Shown here: one piece after another, positions 18,512 through 27,583 of the stretch
Layout of the letters: each line of letters opens with the position of its first letter
How positions within the stretch are numbered: position 1 is the first letter of the stretch
Assembly: GCF_000473995.1 (NCBI RefSeq)
Contig: NC_022571.1
Span: 4,371,416 to 4,435,415, forward strand
Source: Clostridium saccharobutylicum DSM 13864
GTDB lineage: Bacteria > Bacillota > Clostridia > Clostridiales > Clostridiaceae
Direction of reading: 5' to 3'
DNA length: 64,000 nt
Position numbers and translations under genes: made by a program
Notes under the pieces: generated by a model
Seen by the model: the letters and a program-made list of their open reading frames with translations, nothing else
The model's database searches: none
What the model was told of the DNA's origin: nothing

Positions 18512-18538
18512 TTATCGTATGTTAATTAATTAAGTTTA
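18512..18538 (-). promoter_or_regulatory. Sigma-D (FliA-type) promoter of flgM
   Basis: Minus strand TAAA, exactly 15 bases, TACGATAA. Same spacing and same ACGATAA core as the flagellin promoter. Predicted start about 30 bases before the flgM ATG. Confidence 0.75.
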
Positions 18539-18640
18539 CACTATTTTACTACAAAAAAAATAGAGAGACTATTCTCTCATAATTTATATAACGTTCTTTG
18601 ATTTATTTATAAAATTATTATAATATAATTTTTATAAAAA

Positions 18641-18744
18641 GAAGGAGCTGTATCAAAATAAATTTTAAATATAATATATTGATAATTTAAAACATAAAAC
18701 AATTAATACATTATACTAAATTTATATTTTGATACAACTCCTTC
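18641..18744. repeat. 104 bp MITE-like inverted repeat between fliY and flgM
   Basis: Terminal inverted repeats GAAGGAGCTGTATCAAAAT and ATTTTGATACAACTCCTTC (one mismatch) enclose about 60 bp of AT-only DNA with no coding potential. The ends resemble insertion-sequence termini in length and form, so a non-autonomous transposon is plausible; read from the minus strand it would also fold behind fliY and could help terminate that transcript. The rest of this 348-base gap holds the flgM promoter and a small hairpin near 18561-18580. Confidence 0.7.
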
Positions 18745-18825
18745 AAAACTTTCTTTAATTAGTCATAGTAAAAATTTAATTGTGCCTTATACTTTTATTA
18801 TATACACAAAACTTAAAATAATTTC

Positions 18826-20016
18826 TTATCTCAATGTCTTTATTCTTTCAGCACCGCTGACTATGTTAGTTATTCTCACTCCAAAGTTTTCATCAATTAC
18901 AACAACTTCTCCAAGAGCTATCTGCTTACCATTAACTAGTATCTCTACTGGTTCTTCAGCAAGCTTATCTAATTCTATCAACGAACCTGTTCCTAAATTC
19001 AATATTTCTTGAATGCTCTTTTTAGTTCTACCTAAAACTACAGATATATCTAATGGAACATCTAAAATCAAATCTATATTTCTTATTGGGGGAACATCAT
19101 TTTGTGGCATTAAAGGTTCAAATGCAGCTTGATGAACTTCTACTGGTTGTTGATATTGTTGTTGTGATGGTTGTTGATATTGTTGTTGGTATTGCTGCTG
19201 AGGTTGTGACTGATATTGTTGTTGTGGTGTAACTGGTGAAGTATTAACTGGCTGCTCAGTTATATTATTAACAATAGGCTCATCATAAGTTGTATTTTGC
19301 TCTATTTTAGGCTCTTCTTTCTCTTTATCTTCCCCAGTCATTATTGAAACAATATTCTTGGCTGTTTCTATTGGAAAAATTTGCATTATATTACTATCAA
19401 CAAGGTCTCCAATAGTCATTCTAAACGATACTTTAACTATTGGTTGATCTTCTGGTATTGAATCAGAAATTGGTGTTTCTTCACTTTCAATCACTCTAGC
19501 TGTTGGTGGCGATATATCTACCTTTCTTCCAAACATAGTTGCCATTGATGTAGCTGCGGATCCTATCATTTGATTCATCGCTTCAGATACTGCACTAATT
19601 TCTATTTCTGATAATTGATGATCATCAGGTGATATATTGCCATCTCCACCCATCATAAGATTAGATATAACTAATCCATCCGCATTTTTTATAATTAATA
19701 TATTTCTTCCTACAATTCCAGCAATATATTGAATATCTAGAACAAGATTCGGCGTTTCAAAACCTTTTTTTATTTCATTTAAAGTTGTCACTGAAACTAC
19801 TGGTGTAGTTATATTTACCTGTTGATTAATTAATTGATACAATGCTGTAGAAGCAGACCCCATGGAAATATTTCCTATTTCACCAAGTAAGTCCTTATCT
19901 GTTTCAGTTACTATATCTCCTGCTTCTTCTGTTTTATCCTCATTACTCTCAACATTTTCTCCTGCAAGCAATGCATTTATTTCATCCTGAGATAAAAAGT
20001 TATTGCTCATACCCAT
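18826..20016 (-). CDS. fliY: Flagellar motor switch phosphatase FliY
   Basis: 396 residues in three parts. An N-terminal FliM-like CheY-P-binding peptide (FLSQDEINALLAGE, about residues 6-19) leads into a CheC-type phosphatase domain with two E-x2-N sites (LLGEIGNISMGSASTALYQL and EISAVSEAMNQMIGSAATSM). A Gln-rich linker (about residues 265-295) joins this to a C-terminal FliN/SpoA domain (LILDVPLDISVVLGRTKKSIQEILNLGTGSLIELD). FliY sits in the switch C-ring and dephosphorylates CheY-P. It overlaps fliM by 17 bases; an alternative ATG lies two codons in. Confidence 0.93.
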   Translation of the reverse strand: MGMSNNFLSQDEINALLAGENVESNEDKTEEAGDIVTETDKDLLGEIGNISMGSASTALYQLINQQVNITTPVVSVTTLNEIKKGFETPNLVLDIQYIAGIVGRNILIIKNADGLVISNLMMGGDGNISPDDHQLSEIEISAVSEAMNQMIGSAATSMATMFGRKVDISPPTARVIESEETPISDSIPEDQPIVKVSFRMTIGDLVDSNIMQIFPIETAKNIVSIMTGEDKEKEEPKIEQNTTYDEPIVNNITEQPVNTSPVTPQQQYQSQPQQQYQQQYQQPSQQQYQQPVEVHQAAFEPLMPQNDVPPIRNIDLILDVPLDISVVLGRTKKSIQEILNLGTGSLIELDKLAEEPVEILVNGKQIALGEVVVIDENFGVRITNIVSGAERIKTLR

Positions 20017-20998
20017 TCACTTCCTTATCCGTTATATCTAATATCATAACACCTGTACTCTTTCCTATTATACCTGGTTTAGCATAATAACATTCTTCGT
20101 TTCCTACATATACTTTTATTGGGGATGAGCTCCTATTATTAAGCTTAATTACATCACCTTTTGTTAATTTTAAGAATTCATCAACAGTTAAATTAGTACT
20201 TCCAAGTTCAGCTATAACATCAACATCTACCTTATTAATGCCATCTTCAATTTTCTGTCTTGATTCAGCTATCAACTTTTCATCTGTATTTTGGAATGCA
20301 TATTGCACTACTAATCTATCTAAGATTTTTTCTATACTTAAATATGGAATGCACATATTTATAAAAGTACTACGTTTGTTCATTTCGACCGAAAAAGTAA
20401 TTAAAGCCACAGGATCATTTGGTGCCAAAGTTTGATTGATTGATGGATTTGTTTCAATTCCTTCAACTTCAGGTTCAACATCCAATATAGATTCCCATGC
20501 TAATTTTAAATTATTTATCATTCCACTGGTTATTTGCTTCATTATATTTTTGTCTATATCTGAAAATTCTTTAGTTTGCACCTTCCTTGTTCCATCTCCA
20601 CCAAGCAAAATATCTATCACTTGAAGTGAAAATTGAGGATTTGTTTCAAATATTATTGAACCCGATAGTGGTGGCATCCTAAACATAGTAATAATAGTAG
20701 GGTTTTGTACAGAATGTATAAATTCCTCATAAGTTATCTGTTCTACAGTCTCAATTTTCACCTTAATATTCTGTCTTGTTTGTCCAGTTAAATAATTAGA
20801 GATAATTCTCGCATAATTATCATGAACCAACTCAAGAGTTCTTATATGTTCTTTTGAGAATTTTTGAGGACTTTTAAAATCATAAAGTTTTACTTTATGA
20901 TTTTCGTCATCCTTACCTAATTCGTCTGGTTCTAATTCACCTGTAGATAAAGCAGACAACAAGGCATCTATTTCATTTTGTGATAAAACGTCTGCCAT
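20000..20998 (-). CDS. fliM: Flagellar motor switch protein FliM
   Basis: 332 residues. N-terminal CheY-P-binding motif LSQNEIDALLSAL, central CheC-like fold, and C-terminal SpoA domain (VIAELGSTNLTVDEFLKLTKGDVIKLNNRSSSPIKVYVGNEECYYAKPGIIGK). Part of the C-ring that reverses rotation on CheY-P binding. Follows cheW at 21 bases, precedes fliY with overlap. Confidence 0.95.
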   Translation of the reverse strand: MADVLSQNEIDALLSALSTGELEPDELGKDDENHKVKLYDFKSPQKFSKEHIRTLELVHDNYARIISNYLTGQTRQNIKVKIETVEQITYEEFIHSVQNPTIITMFRMPPLSGSIIFETNPQFSLQVIDILLGGDGTRKVQTKEFSDIDKNIMKQITSGMINNLKLAWESILDVEPEVEGIETNPSINQTLAPNDPVALITFSVEMNKRSTFINMCIPYLSIEKILDRLVVQYAFQNTDEKLIAESRQKIEDGINKVDVDVIAELGSTNLTVDEFLKLTKGDVIKLNNRSSSPIKVYVGNEECYYAKPGIIGKSTGVMILDITDKEVNGYEQ

Positions 20999-21019
20999 AT
21001 TCTTCCCTCATTTCAATAC

Positions 21020-21421
21020 TTAGTTTAATAATTTATCAATATCTATTATTGTTAAAAGCTTTTCTTCGTAATTTAATATACCCTTTATGTAAGATTGATC
21101 CTTTTCAGTACCCTTTTCTAATTTTTGTATATCTTTTTCATCTATATCTAAAACTTCTTCAACTTCATCAACAGATATTCCTATTTCTTCATCTTCAACA
21201 GTCAATATAATTATGTTATTTTGTTCTGTTCCAGGCATAACATCTAGCAATAAGTTTATATCAACAAGTGATTTAATGCTTCCACGTAAGTTAATTAATC
21301 CTTTAATATAACTTGGTGCTTTAGGAACCCTTGTAATTCCCATTATATCATTGATGCTTTGAACTCTATCCGTTTCTACTGCAAAATGCTCGTCTCCCAA
21401 TTTGAATACTACTATTTGCAC
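21020..21421 (-). CDS. cheW: Chemotaxis coupling protein CheW (short form)
   Basis: 133 residues with the CheW SH3-like pattern (IVVFKLGDEHFAVETDRVQSI, PKAPSYIKGLINLRGSIKSLVDINLLL, EEIGISVDEVEEVLDI, YIKGILNYEEKLLTIIDIDKLL). Links receptors to CheA. Starts with GTG behind GGGGGAG. It is one of two CheW-type genes in this operon; this one adjoins fliM and is separated from cheY by a 257-base gap holding an inverted-repeat element. Confidence 0.9.
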   Translation of the reverse strand: MQIVVFKLGDEHFAVETDRVQSINDIMGITRVPKAPSYIKGLINLRGSIKSLVDINLLLDVMPGTEQNNIIILTVEDEEIGISVDEVEEVLDIDEKDIQKLEKGTEKDQSYIKGILNYEEKLLTIIDIDKLLN

Positions 21422-21436
21422 TTCTACTCCCCCTTT

Positions 21437-21539
21437 TTAATTTACAGTTTACAATAATCAATTATAAATTAATTTAGTATATTTCTCACAATCGAATACG
21501 ATAATACTTCATTAACAAATATTGCAAACTGTAAATTAA
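21437..21539. repeat. 103 bp inverted-repeat element between cheY and cheW
   Basis: Ends TTAATTTACAGTTTACAAT and ATTGCAAACTGTAAATTAA pair 18 of 19. The interior has no coding potential. It interrupts an otherwise tightly packed chemotaxis operon, so it is either a MITE-like insertion or a structured mRNA segment affecting distal gene output. The remaining gap (21540-21678) is plain AT-rich DNA. Confidence 0.68.
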
Positions 21540-21678
21540 TGATTTAGTTAACTAACTTGCCAAATCAATTTTAAATACCAATACCACTTTTAATTATTAA
21601 TAAAAATATTTAAAAATATGTATTTAAAAAACTCAAAAGAATTTTCCTCTGATCTATGAATTGTGTATTCTAAATTGA

Positions 21679-22038
21679 TTAACCTATAACCTTCTTAATT
21701 GCTTCTAAAACTCTATCTGCTTGGAATGGTTTTACTATGAAATCTTTAGCTCCAGCTCTTATAGCATCCATTACCATTGATTGTTGTCCCATTGCCGAAC
21801 ACATAACTATTTTAGCATTTGGATCGAATGCTTTTATTTGCTTAACTGCTTCAATCCCGTCCATGTCAGGCATTGTTATATCCATTGTAACAACATCTGG
21901 TTTTTCTTTTTTATAAAGGTCAACTGCAACTATACCGTTGTTTGCTTCTCCTACTACTTCAAAATCATTCTTTTCTAAGATATCCTTTATCATCATTCTC
22001 ATAAATGCTGCATCATCTACAATTAAAACTTTCGCCAT
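21679..22038 (-). CDS. cheY: Chemotaxis response regulator CheY
   Basis: 119 residues, a lone receiver domain: acidic pair D8-D9, phospho-acceptor D53 (VVTMDITMPDMDG), Thr/Ser at MCSAMG and the Lys in FIVKPFQ. Phosphorylated by CheA, it binds FliM/FliY and changes rotation. Eighteen bases after cheC. Confidence 0.94.
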   Translation of the reverse strand: MAKVLIVDDAAFMRMMIKDILEKNDFEVVGEANNGIVAVDLYKKEKPDVVTMDITMPDMDGIEAVKQIKAFDPNAKIVMCSAMGQQSMVMDAIRAGAKDFIVKPFQADRVLEAIKKVIG

Positions 22039-22056
22039 GTTTTTTTACCTCCAAAA

Positions 22057-22656
22057 TTAATTTATTCCTATTGATTTTAATATTTTTTCTAATGACCCTG
22101 GCATTGGGATATAATAAAAATGCCCTCCTATATTCTCCCTTGTATCATCTAAGAATACAGTTTCAATATCTAGTATATATTCATCATATTGATTGGATTC
22201 TATAAAAGTTGTTGTCAATATTGCTCCCAACATATCGTATGCAACTGCTGGTACAGAAGGCGCAATAGCAAGATTAGTTAATTGTGCTATTGAATTCATA
22301 TAGGAAGCTGATATTATATTAGCTATCTCACATAGCACAGACTTTCCCATTTCACTTTCAGGAGATTGTTTGCCCCCCATTAACTTTCCAATTATATTTT
22401 CAGCAGTACCTTTTTCAAATACTAACAAAATATTTCCTGCAATATCTCCAAGTACTCTAACAACAGTACCGGCCACTTCCTGTTCGCCATTCAAACTTAG
22501 TATCTCTTCTAATTTTATAACATTTACTGCTGGTACACTCATATCTACCTTTTTCCCTAGCAGCATAGAAAGAGCAGTTGCTGCATTTCCAGCACCTATG
22601 TTAGACACTTCTTTAAGTGCATCTAATTGTACTCCACTTAAACTAGAATACTCCAT
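22057..22656 (-). CDS. cheC: CheY-P phosphatase CheC
   Basis: 199 residues with the two CheC active-site helices, each E-x2-N (LKEVSNIGAGNAATALSMLLGKK near residue 15; LCEIANIISASYMNSIAQLTN near residue 110). CheC dephosphorylates CheY-P and, with CheD, adjusts receptor methylation. Ribosome site AAAGGAGGGGG. cheD is in the same operon. Confidence 0.93.
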   Translation of the reverse strand: MEYSSLSGVQLDALKEVSNIGAGNAATALSMLLGKKVDMSVPAVNVIKLEEILSLNGEQEVAGTVVRVLGDIAGNILLVFEKGTAENIIGKLMGGKQSPESEMGKSVLCEIANIISASYMNSIAQLTNLAIAPSVPAVAYDMLGAILTTTFIESNQYDEYILDIETVFLDDTRENIGGHFYYIPMPGSLEKILKSIGIN

Positions 22657-22682
22657 TATACCCCCTCCTTTATAGTTCGTAG

Positions 22683-24725
22683 TTATAATAATGCTCCTAC
22701 ATCTAATATTAATGTTACTAGACCATTTCCAAGTATTGTTGCACCAATATATTGATCTAAATTCTTTAATGTTTTTCCTAAAGGCTTAATTACAATTTCT
22801 TGTTGTCCAAGTAATGAATCCACTAATAATCCTATAGTCTTATCTCCTACGTTAACTATTATAACAAATTTTTTATCTGTTTTACTAGCCTCTATATCTA
22901 AAGTTTCATTTAATCTTACTAATGGAATTACATCATCTCTGTAAATAATTACTTCTTTTCCATTACTTCTCTTTATCTGTTCTTCTTTATAATCAATAAC
23001 TCTATCTATAAAGCCTAATGATATAGCAAGTGTTTCTTCACCAACTCTTACAAGTAATGCTTGTATTATTTGTAGTGTAAGTGGAAGTTTAATAACAAAT
23101 GTTGATCCCTTACCTTCTTCACTGATTAAATCTACAGTACCACCTAAAGCTGCAATTTTTGTCTTAACAACATCCATTCCAACTCCTCTACCTGAAATAT
23201 CTGTTACTACTTCATTAGTACTAAATCCTTGTGCAAATATTAAATTCTTAATATCACTATCAGAAAGACCTTCTGTATTTATTCCTCTTTCTTCAGCCTT
23301 TGCTTTTACTCTTTCAACATTTATTCCAGCACCATCATCGATTACCTTAATTAGCGCCTTAGTACCTTCTTGATATGCAACTAATTTAACTGTACCAACA
23401 GGTGATTTACCAGCTGCAATTCTTTCTTCTTTAGATTCAACTCCATGGTCAGCTGCATTTCTTAATAAGTGAATTAATGGTTCACCAATTTCATCTATAA
23501 CTGTTCTATCAAGTTCTGTATCAGCGCCTTCTATTATAAAGTTAATTTCTTTATTTAATTCTACTGATACATCTCTAATCATTCTAGGGAATCTATTAAA
23601 TACAGTATCCAATGGTAACATTCTGATTTTCATTACCAAGTCTTGTAAATCTGATGTTGTTCTTCCAACCTGTTCTAGTGTTTCATTTAACTCTTGTGAT
23701 TTTTGAGCTGTAACTATTTGTTCAAGTCTTGTTCTATAAATAACAAGCTCAGAAACCATGTTCATTAAATTATCTATTCTTTCTAAATCAACTCTTACAG
23801 ATTGATGTGCTTTCTTCATTTCTTTCTTTTGGGATGGCTTTTTATTTGTATCAGCCTTTTTTGCTTCAACTTTAGATGCTTTAGGCTCATTTTGAACTAC
23901 TTTTGCTTCAACTTTTGTCTCTGCTTCTTTTTCTGATAATTCTACACTTTCTAATTCAATCAATGTAGCTTCTACTTTGGCAACTTCTGAAATGCCATTT
24001 GCAATAGATATTATTTCATCAACAGTGTTTTTTGTTACTAAAACAAATTTTAGTTCAAATTCAAATTCTTCATTTTCAATGTCTTCAGTTGATGGATCTG
24101 ACTTTAATATTTCTCCATTATCCTCCAAATCTTTAACAATTAAAAATGCTCTTGCCGATTTAAGTAAAGTATTTTCACTTAAAGTTATTTTTAATTCAAT
24201 TGAATTAAATCCTTTTTGTGCTGCCTGTTTGATTACTGATATATCATATTCATTTAACTCTAAACTTAAATCTTTATTTGCTATAACATTATTTTCTGAA
24301 GTTTCTGTTGTAGACTCGGAAACATTGTTGTCAGCTTGTTTATTTCCATTATTCTTAATATCTGCTAACGCTGCCATTATTCCTTCTATATCAACTTTTT
24401 CATCTGAACCTTCTTGAACATTATCAACCATCTTTTCTAATGTGTCTAGACAATCAAATAATACTGTTACTACATCTTGAGTTACTTTTAACTCTCCTTC
24501 TCTAAACTCAGCTAATACGTCCTCCATTTTATGTGTAAGTTCAGCAAGATCTGTAAACCCCATAGTTGCTGCCATTCCTTTGATTGTATGAGCAACTCTG
24601 AATATTTCATTCACTTTATCTGTATCCTCTGGATTTTGTTCTAATTCTAGAAGTGATTCATTTAATGTTTGTAAATTCTCTAATGACTCTTCTAAAAACA
24701 TTGACATATATTGAGATGTATCCAT
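22683..24725 (-). CDS. cheA: Chemotaxis histidine kinase CheA
   Basis: 680 residues in the usual order: Hpt domain with phospho-His46 (AHTIKGMAATMGF), CheY-binding P2 region and linker with Lys/Glu-rich stretch (about 260-310), dimerisation helices, ATPase (HLLRNAADHGVE, DDGAGI, GRGVGMDVVKTK, GKGSTFVIKLPLT) and C-terminal CheW-like domain. I start at the ATG with AGGAGG seven bases upstream; an in-frame upstream ATG overlaps cheR. Thirteen bases after cheR. Confidence 0.95.
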   Translation of the reverse strand: MDTSQYMSMFLEESLENLQTLNESLLELEQNPEDTDKVNEIFRVAHTIKGMAATMGFTDLAELTHKMEDVLAEFREGELKVTQDVVTVLFDCLDTLEKMVDNVQEGSDEKVDIEGIMAALADIKNNGNKQADNNVSESTTETSENNVIANKDLSLELNEYDISVIKQAAQKGFNSIELKITLSENTLLKSARAFLIVKDLEDNGEILKSDPSTEDIENEEFEFELKFVLVTKNTVDEIISIANGISEVAKVEATLIELESVELSEKEAETKVEAKVVQNEPKASKVEAKKADTNKKPSQKKEMKKAHQSVRVDLERIDNLMNMVSELVIYRTRLEQIVTAQKSQELNETLEQVGRTTSDLQDLVMKIRMLPLDTVFNRFPRMIRDVSVELNKEINFIIEGADTELDRTVIDEIGEPLIHLLRNAADHGVESKEERIAAGKSPVGTVKLVAYQEGTKALIKVIDDGAGINVERVKAKAEERGINTEGLSDSDIKNLIFAQGFSTNEVVTDISGRGVGMDVVKTKIAALGGTVDLISEEGKGSTFVIKLPLTLQIIQALLVRVGEETLAISLGFIDRVIDYKEEQIKRSNGKEVIIYRDDVIPLVRLNETLDIEASKTDKKFVIIVNVGDKTIGLLVDSLLGQQEIVIKPLGKTLKNLDQYIGATILGNGLVTLILDVGALL

Positions 24726-24738
24726 CTTTCTTCCTCCT

Positions 24739-25506
24739 TTATAGTTTTTTATAAATAAAGGTTGATGCTTTTTCAAATCCATAGTCTCTATAATTATAAA
24801 TGCTCTCTGTAGCTCCTACAAATAAAAGCCCACCTTTTTTTAATGAATTACTAAATTTTTTATAAATTTCATTTTTTGTGTCGTTATTAAAATATATAAC
24901 TACATTTCTACATACAATTAGATCAAAACCATTATCATATGAATCTAATATTAAATCATGTTTTTTAAATGTTATCATACTTTTTATCTTTGAGTCTATA
25001 TAATACTTATCGTCTCTTACGCTAAAATATTTACCCAAATCTGAAGTTGACATGCCTTTTATTTCATTTTTTGTGTATTCTCCAATTTTAGCCTTCGAAA
25101 GTATAGTATTATCTATATCAGTTGCAATTATAGTATGTCTTCCTAATGGTGCTATTTTATTTAATATTATTCCCAAAGTATATGGCTCACATCCAATTGA
25201 ACATGCTGCACTCCAAATTTTTAAATTTGAATTACTTGGCAATAATTCTTTTAGAATTTGCTTTTCTAATTCAACGAATAATTCAGGGTTTCTAAAGAAT
25301 TCAGTAACATTTATTGTTATGAAATCCAAAAACTTTTGTCTTTGTTCTGAGTCTGCCTTTATTACCCTTGTATATTCATCTAATGATTTTATTCCAACTC
25401 TTGTCATTAAGCTATTTATTCGCCTATTTAATTGTTCAGGCTTATATGCTGATAAATTTATTCCAAGCTCTCTATGTACCCATTTATGAAATTCATTAAA
25501 CTCCAT
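24739..25506 (-). CDS. cheR: Chemotaxis receptor methyltransferase CheR
   Basis: 255 residues. N-terminal helical domain (FHKWVHRELGINLSAYKPEQLNRRI), then the SAM-binding methyltransferase (INVTEFFRNPELF, IWSAACSIGCEPYTLGI, ATDIDNTILSKAKIGEY, DLIVCRNVVIYFN). Methylates receptor glutamates for adaptation. The usual catalytic-domain start is CheR-like throughout. Nine bases after cheB. Confidence 0.95.
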   Translation of the reverse strand: MEFNEFHKWVHRELGINLSAYKPEQLNRRINSLMTRVGIKSLDEYTRVIKADSEQRQKFLDFITINVTEFFRNPELFVELEKQILKELLPSNSNLKIWSAACSIGCEPYTLGIILNKIAPLGRHTIIATDIDNTILSKAKIGEYTKNEIKGMSTSDLGKYFSVRDDKYYIDSKIKSMITFKKHDLILDSYDNGFDLIVCRNVVIYFNNDTKNEIYKKFSNSLKKGGLLFVGATESIYNYRDYGFEKASTFIYKKL

Positions 25507-25515
25507 ATTTCCTCC

Positions 25516-26607
25516 TTATACCCCTTTTGTTATCTGTATTATTTTATTAGCTATTTGATCAAGCGGAACTACAAAATCTACTTTTCCTGTTTCGAATGCG
25601 GCTTTTGGCATGCCATAAATTGTACATGTAGATTTATCTTCTGAAATTGTTATCCCGCCATTATCTTTTATGTTCTTAGTACCATCTGCACCATCTTTTC
25701 CCATGCCTGTTAGGATTACAGATAGCAGATTTCCGCCATAAACTGTTGTAGCTGAATTGAATAATTTATCTACTGCTGGTCTTACTCCCCATATAGCTGG
25801 CTCTTGATTTAAATGAATTAAATTATTAGTTCCAACAATCATATGCCTTCCACCTTTTGCAATATATATTGTATCTTTACATATTTTCATTCCCTCATCA
25901 GCTTCAACTACTCTCATATTACAAGACTTATTTAATCTTTCTGAAAACACTTTTGTAAATCCCTCTGGCATATGTTGCACAACAAAAACCGGAACCCCTA
26001 AATTTGCAGGTAATTTAGTCAAAACTTCTTGAAGTGCTTTAGGACCTCCTGTTGATGCTCCAATAACAACTGAATCTATCTTTTTATTCTTAGGTATATC
26101 TATAGAAACTTCTTTTCTTATATAAATCTCTTTGTCTATATTTTTATAACTAGTTTCATATATCATATTATTCCTTGTTTTACTAGTAGCTAGTTTAATT
26201 TTCGCACTATTTGTTATACTTTTTATTTGTTCTATCAAATTTTTTTGGACTTTTATTATATCTAATGAAATACTTCCTGATGGCTTAGTTACAAAAGAAA
26301 TAGCTCCGTTATCCAAACACTCTAACGTAATCTCTGACCCCTCAGTTGTTGCACTACTAAGCATAATTACAGGATAACTTTTACCTAATCTTTTCAATTG
26401 TTTAAGTGTTGAAAGCCCATCCAAATCCTTCATCTGTACATCTAATGTGATAAGGTCTGGATCATATTTATCTACTTTCTCAATCAATTCTCGTCCATCT
26501 CTAAATTTAGCTACAACTTCAAAACCTTCTTCAGATTCAATCATATCCGAAATAGCTTTTCTCATAAAGGCCGAATCGTCAACCACTATAATTTTAATTT
26601 TATCCAT
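25516..26607 (-). CDS. cheB: Chemotaxis methylesterase/deamidase CheB
   Basis: 363 residues: receiver domain (D56 in LITLDVQMKDLDG) followed by the methylesterase with the catalytic triad motifs GASTGGPKAL, QHMPEGFTKVF and GMGKDGADG. It removes receptor methyl groups when phosphorylated. I start at the ATG with AAAGGGGTGAT upstream; a GTG three codons earlier overlaps that site. Follows cheD. Confidence 0.95.
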   Translation of the reverse strand: MDKIKIIVVDDSAFMRKAISDMIESEEGFEVVAKFRDGRELIEKVDKYDPDLITLDVQMKDLDGLSTLKQLKRLGKSYPVIMLSSATTEGSEITLECLDNGAISFVTKPSGSISLDIIKVQKNLIEQIKSITNSAKIKLATSKTRNNMIYETSYKNIDKEIYIRKEVSIDIPKNKKIDSVVIGASTGGPKALQEVLTKLPANLGVPVFVVQHMPEGFTKVFSERLNKSCNMRVVEADEGMKICKDTIYIAKGGRHMIVGTNNLIHLNQEPAIWGVRPAVDKLFNSATTVYGGNLLSVILTGMGKDGADGTKNIKDNGGITISEDKSTCTIYGMPKAAFETGKVDFVVPLDQIANKIIQITKGV

Positions 26608-26621
26608 CCATATCACCCCTT

Positions 26622-27110
26622 TTATAATTCAATAATTCCCTGTCCTACAACTTTAAGAATTACTTTTCCATCACTAGCATTAAGAATCATAGTTCTTCCT
26701 TTATTGCCACCTGTTTCTTCAGCTATTATTGGAATGTCTTCATTTTTCAACGCTTTCTTTACTGCTTCACTATTTCTTTTTCCAATATCACTTATAATGC
26801 TCTTATCAGAAAAATTAAACATTGATGCTCCACCTGCAATTTTAGCTATTATATTTCTTTTATTACATCCTTTCTTACTCATTTTTTCGATCAAGATAGG
26901 AATTGCTAAATCTGCAAATTTCATAGGGTTTGTAGCGGCTTTAAATTGAGTACTATCAGGAAGCATTATATGTGCTAGTCCTGCTACTTTAGTGGTTTTA
27001 TCATATAATCCTATTCCTATACAGGAACCAAGACCTATTGTCATTATAGTTCCTGGATCTAGCACTAAATTCAAATCAGCTATTCCAACTTTTATTTCTG
27101 TACCTACCAT
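26622..27110 (-). CDS. cheD: Chemoreceptor glutamine deamidase CheD
   Basis: 162 residues. Catalytic Cys30 (TIGLGSCIGIGLYD) and His47 (GLAHIMLPDS) with the downstream KIAGGASMF and IGKRNSEAVKKAL motifs. CheD deamidates receptor Gln residues and binds CheC. Placed between a CheW-like gene and cheB, 10 to 14 bases from each. Confidence 0.95.
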   Translation of the reverse strand: MVGTEIKVGIADLNLVLDPGTIMTIGLGSCIGIGLYDKTTKVAGLAHIMLPDSTQFKAATNPMKFADLAIPILIEKMSKKGCNKRNIIAKIAGGASMFNFSDKSIISDIGKRNSEAVKKALKNEDIPIIAEETGGNKGRTMILNASDGKVILKVVGQGIIEL

Positions 27111-27120
27111 CCTTTACCCC

Positions 27121-27570
27121 CTAAAAGATTTTATCTTCATCCTCTGAAGATAAAATCTTTTCTAAATCTAATGATATAACTATATTATCTTCTAATTTTA
27201 TTAATCCATTAATATATTCTCTTTCTATTGTACTTGTTATTGATGGTGTAACTTCTATCGAATCACTATTAACATCTCTAACTTCATACACATTTTCAAC
27301 AATAATACCAAATTTCTTTTCTTCTCTCTTTATAACTATAATTTTTCTATTTTCATCCTCCTTATCTTCACCTAATTTAAATTTTCTTGATAAGCTTATT
27401 ATTGGTAGTATACTCTGCTCGTAATTTATTACTCCCTTTACAAATACAGGTGATTCTGGAAGAATCGTTGGTTCTTGATAACCTAAAATCCTTTCAACTT
27501 CCTTTATATCTGTTGCATAATGTTCTCCATTCAATCCAAATATCAGCATCTTAACGTCATTACTTGCCAT
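27121..27570 (-). CDS. CheW-like coupling protein (long form)
   Basis: 149 residues of a single CheW domain (KMLIFGLNGEHYATDIKEVERILGYQEPTILPESPVFVKGVINYEQSILPIISLSRKF), with a longer acidic C-terminus than the other CheW here. The duplicate may serve a subset of receptors or act in array architecture. Start chosen at ATG with AGGAGG nine bases upstream. It overlaps no gene but follows the FapA gene by 13 bases. Confidence 0.88.
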   Translation of the reverse strand: MASNDVKMLIFGLNGEHYATDIKEVERILGYQEPTILPESPVFVKGVINYEQSILPIISLSRKFKLGEDKEDENRKIIVIKREEKKFGIIVENVYEVRDVNSDSIEVTPSITSTIEREYINGLIKLEDNIVISLDLEKILSSEDEDKIF

Positions 27571-27583
27571 ACTATTTACCCTC

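Noticed and set aside
19120..19230. CAA/CAG-like repeat in fliY considered as a simple-sequence repeat of interest
   Set aside because: It encodes the Gln-rich linker between phosphatase and FliN domains, which varies freely in FliY proteins.
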